This document shows positions 61,554 through 64,000 of a stretch of 64,000 nucleotides of DNA, in pieces; positions within the stretch are counted from its first letter, which is position 1; each line of letters opens with the position of its first letter. Origin of the DNA: Asanoa sp040676615. GTDB taxonomy: Bacteria; Actinomycetota; Actinomycetes; Mycobacteriales; Micromonosporaceae. The notes beneath the pieces are model-generated. The model had not been told where the DNA came from, did not search any database, and saw nothing but the letters and a program-made list of their open reading frames with translations. The translations under genes and the position numbers were made by a program. Location of the stretch: assembly GCF_040676615.1 (NCBI RefSeq), contig NZ_JBFAPI010000014.1, positions 62,001-126,000 on the forward strand, read 5' to 3'.

Positions 61554-62495
61554 TCACCAGATCGGGGCGACAGGCGTGCCGCCGTCGTGCAGCGACCGTA
61601 TGCCGGCTTCGCATGCCGCGGTCGCCGCATAGCCGTCCCAGGTGGACGGACCGTCGACCACTCCGCGCCGGCAGGCGTCGACCCACGACTGGACCTCCAG
61701 GTCGTATGCCGTCGCGAAACGCTCGAGGAAGTCGTTCGGGAACGGCGCCGCGGCGTCGACGAACGAGCTTGCGCGTTCGCCCACCGCTTCGCAGCGGATC
61801 TCGTACCCCCGCTGGCTGTTGACGAAGACCTCCGCGGTCGCGATGCCGCCGCCGGTCATCCGGAAGATGGCCACCAGCGGGTCGGACACGCCGGCCGGCG
61901 CGAGCCGGGACGGCGCCGGGGTCAGCACGCTGACCGTCGCGATCTCGTCGTCGAACAGCCACCGGCAGACGTCGACCTCGTGCACGAGCGAGTCCCGCAC
62001 GATCATTTCGGTGCCGAAAGACCCCGGCGCCGCCATGTTGCGGTGGATGTTGTGCAACAACAGGACCCGACCCAGACCCGCTTTCATCCGGGTGTAAGCC
62101 GGGTCGTAGCGCCGCATGAATCCAACCTGGACAAGCGGGCGGCCGGCGGCCCGTTCCGCGGTCACCAGGCGCAGCGCCGAAGCGCTGGACACGGTGAGCG
62201 GCTTCTCGCACAGCACGTACTTTCCGGCCGCCAGGCACGCGAGCACCTGCTCCTCGTGCGCGGCACCGGGGGAGGCGATCAGCACGGCGTCGACGAAGTC
62301 GGCCGCGATCAGGGCGATCGGCGACTCGACCACCCGTACGTCGGGATGGGCGGCGGCGACGGCCTTGGCCCGTGCGATGTCCGGGTCGGACACCGCGACC
62401 AGAGCAGCATCCGAGATCCGCTCCGCGAGCCGCGCGGCGTGGTCGGCGCCCATCACCCCGACGCCGACCACCCCGACGCGCAACGTGTCGGTCAC
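61554..62495 (-). CDS. Gfo/Idh/MocA-family oxidoreductase (inositol 2-dehydrogenase-like)
   Basis: This 313-residue NAD(P)-dependent enzyme has the Rossmann motif VGVVGVGVMGADHA, the family VLCEKPL with catalytic Lys, and the Asp/His pair in DSLVHEVDVCRW, the arrangement of IolG-type dehydrogenases. It oxidises inositol or a related sugar. GTG 62495 overlaps the ATPase stop by 4 bp, linking it to the importer genes. Confidence 0.86.
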   Translation of the reverse strand: MTDTLRVGVVGVGVMGADHAARLAERISDAALVAVSDPDIARAKAVAAAHPDVRVVESPIALIAADFVDAVLIASPGAAHEEQVLACLAAGKYVLCEKPLTVSSASALRLVTAERAAGRPLVQVGFMRRYDPAYTRMKAGLGRVLLLHNIHRNMAAPGSFGTEMIVRDSLVHEVDVCRWLFDDEIATVSVLTPAPSRLAPAGVSDPLVAIFRMTGGGIATAEVFVNSQRGYEIRCEAVGERASSFVDAAAPFPNDFLERFATAYDLEVQSWVDACRRGVVDGPSTWDGYAATAACEAGIRSLHDGGTPVAPIW

Positions 62496-63355
62496 GAAGC
62501 CGAACCATCCGAACGTTCCGACCCACTCGCGGGGTCAGGCGCTCCAACCGTTCCCGGCGCGACCGACGCCGGCTCGACGACCTTTCCCGGGTCGGCGCCG
62601 CGGAGTTCGTGGCTCAGCTCCGTCAACTCGTCGCCGCCGGCCATCTCTGCCGTCAAACGGTCCAGGGTCAGGTCGTCGCGGTGGGCATCCAGGACCACCC
62701 GGCCCAGCTTGAGGATGACGAAGTGATTGCCGACCAGGTACGCGTGGTGCGGGTTGTGGGTGATGAAGATGACCCCGAGGCCGGCGTCGCGGGCCTTGAC
62801 CACGTAGCGCAGCACCACGCCGGACTGCTTGACGCCCAACGCCGCCGTCGGCTCGTCGAGGATGATGACCCGGGCGCCGAAGTAGATGGCCCGGGCGATC
62901 GCCACGCACTGGCGCTGACCGCCGGACAGGCTCGCCACCGGGCGTTCCAGGTCGGGGATGACGATGCCCATCTTGCCCAGCTCCGACGCACAGATCCGCT
63001 TCATCTCGGCGATGTCGAGACGGAACAGGCCCCGACGCAGTTCGTTGCCGAGGAAGAAGTTGCGCCACACCGACATCAGCGGTGCCAGGGCCAGGTCCTG
63101 ATAGACCGTGGCGATGCCGTTGGCCTGCGCCTCGCGCGGGGATCCGAAGTGGACGGGCGCGCCGTCGAGGCGCACGACGCCGGAGGTGTGGGGATGCAGG
63201 CCCGACACGATCTTGATCAGGGTCGACTTCCCGGCGCCGTTGTCGCCGAGCACGCAGGTGACCTCGCCCTGGCGGACGGACAACGAGACGTCGCGCAGGG
63301 CGTGCACGTTGCCGTAGCTCTTGCCGACACCCTCGAGCGAAAGGATGGCGCTCAT
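62492..63355 (-). CDS. Sugar ABC transporter ATP-binding protein (FrcA type, single NBD)
   Basis: This 287-residue ATPase has Walker A GDNGAGKST, the signature SLSGGQRQCVAIARA and Walker B VIILDEPTAAL, with the H-loop Thr-His-Asn (FITHNPHHAY). It is the short, single-domain form seen with fructose/inositol importers, not the duplicated RbsA form. ATG 63355 overlaps the permease stop by 4 bp. The C-terminal about 40 residues are Pro/Gly-rich. Confidence 0.9.
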   Translation of the reverse strand: MSAILSLEGVGKSYGNVHALRDVSLSVRQGEVTCVLGDNGAGKSTLIKIVSGLHPHTSGVVRLDGAPVHFGSPREAQANGIATVYQDLALAPLMSVWRNFFLGNELRRGLFRLDIAEMKRICASELGKMGIVIPDLERPVASLSGGQRQCVAIARAIYFGARVIILDEPTAALGVKQSGVVLRYVVKARDAGLGVIFITHNPHHAYLVGNHFVILKLGRVVLDAHRDDLTLDRLTAEMAGGDELTELSHELRGADPGKVVEPASVAPGTVGAPDPASGSERSDGSAS

Positions 63356-64000
63356 CGCAGGTCGGCCCTCCGCTTCACGTACAGGTTCACGATCGTCGCC
63401 AACAGCAGCATGACTCCTAGGAACGTGCGGAACCAGTCCGGGTTCCAACCCGCGTAGTTGATGCCCAACTGGGTCATGCCGAAGATGAGGGCTCCGATCG
63501 ACGCGCCGACCACCGAGCCGTAGCCGCCCGTCAGCAGGCAGCCGCCGATCACCGCGGCGATGATGAAGATGAACTCCTTGCCGACGCCCTCACCCGACTG
63601 CACCGTGTTGAACTGGAACAGCAGGTGCATCCCGGACAGCCACGCGCAGAAGCCGACGGCCATGAACAGCCCCACCTTCGTCGAGCGCACCGGCACGCCG
63701 ACGGCCCGGGCCGCGGCGGCGTCACCCCCGACTGCGAAGATCCAGTTTCCGATTCGGGTACGCAGCAGCACGTACGCCGCGATGACCGTCAGCAACACCC
63801 AGTAGAGGACCGTGATCTTCAGGTTGACCGGGCCCAGGGAGACCTCGGAGCCGAAGACCGCGTGGGCCGACGCGAAGCCGTCCATGTCGCTGATGTCGGC
63901 GCTGGCCACGTTGCCGGTGGCCAGCCGGGTCACGCCGAGGTTGACGCCCTGCAGGATGAAGAAGGTGCCCAGCGTGACCAGGAAGCTGGGCAACCCGGTG
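63352..64000 (-). CDS. Sugar ABC transporter permease (RbsC/FrcC type), 5' end outside window
   Basis: The visible part (216 residues) has the branch's LPSFLVTLGTFFILQGVNL, the conserved cytoplasmic GGDAAAARAVGVPVRSTK loop that contacts the ATPase, and GGCLLTGGYGSVVGASIGALIFG. The Leu at 63993 is internal, so the gene continues beyond 64000. With the ATPase and the IolG-like dehydrogenase it suggests uptake of inositol, fructose or a related polyol (inference). Confidence 0.9.
   Translation of the reverse strand, partial: TGLPSFLVTLGTFFILQGVNLGVTRLATGNVASADISDMDGFASAHAVFGSEVSLGPVNLKITVLYWVLLTVIAAYVLLRTRIGNWIFAVGGDAAAARAVGVPVRSTKVGLFMAVGFCAWLSGMHLLFQFNTVQSGEGVGKEFIFIIAAVIGGCLLTGGYGSVVGASIGALIFGMTQLGINYAGWNPDWFRTFLGVMLLLATIVNLYVKRRADLR

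Overview
The window is GC-rich DNA from an actinomycete. Supporting signs are pervasive GTG/TTG starts, ATGA-overlapping operons, mycothiol-type DinB enzymes, GAF-ANTAR regulators, a SigB/SigF-type sigma factor, a DUF574 methyltransferase and sugar ABC operons that lack an ATPase gene. A Micromonosporaceae-like soil or plant-associated genus is my inference; no rRNA or taxonomic marker is present.

Layout. (1) 1-2364, minus strand: a sugar ABC permease (cut by the window edge) and its Tat-exported binding lipoprotein. (2) 2561-19746, plus strand: a dense catabolic cluster. It begins with a GH36 alpha-galactosidase, then an FAH-family hydrolase, an IlvD-type dehydratase, an SDR, a FadR-like GntR regulator, an Ldh2-type dehydrogenase and a second SDR. 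After a 159-bp gap come a lipoyl E2, E1 alpha, E1 beta, an enolase-superfamily dehydratase, a third SDR, an SMP-30 lactonase, a D-2-hydroxyacid dehydrogenase and an AceE/transketolase-like ThDP enzyme. Together they look like non-phosphorylative oxidation of a galactoside-derived sugar to 2-oxo acids, with a private oxoacid-decarboxylating module. A 25-bp element occurs three times in its control regions. (3) 20077-31540: mixed small genes (methyltransferase, arginase-fold protein, TetR/DinB pair, fasciclin lipoprotein, hibernation-factor-like protein, desaturase, STAS protein) among many gene remnants. (4) 31873-38931: a BON-domain protein divergent from a second ABC operon with GH130 and a secreted barrel protein, across a very AT-rich spacer. 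(5) 39477-45265: an ECF-type sigma factor, two lipoproteins carrying three copies of one unrecognised domain, a SigB/F-type sigma factor, two GAF-ANTAR proteins and a GlsB/YeaQ membrane protein, which looks like a stress-response neighbourhood. (6) 45792-56277: accessory DNA with gene fusions and fragments (a kinase-exporter chimera, CBS, AbrB/integrase, VOC and serine-recombinase remnants), a PIN-like protein, an HxlR/hydrolase pair and a tRNA-Leu. (7) 56396-64000: RidA, a 4-TM protein, a deaminase, an S15 peptidase, an O-methyltransferase, an IolG-like dehydrogenase and an FrcA/FrcC-type sugar ABC system that runs off the end.

The most promising material for new biology is the sugar-acid cluster with its operator set, the three-copy lipoprotein domain next to a sigma factor, and the PIN-like protein in the accessory region. 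Roughly 27-31 kb and 38.9-56.3 kb are unusually rich in decayed genes.
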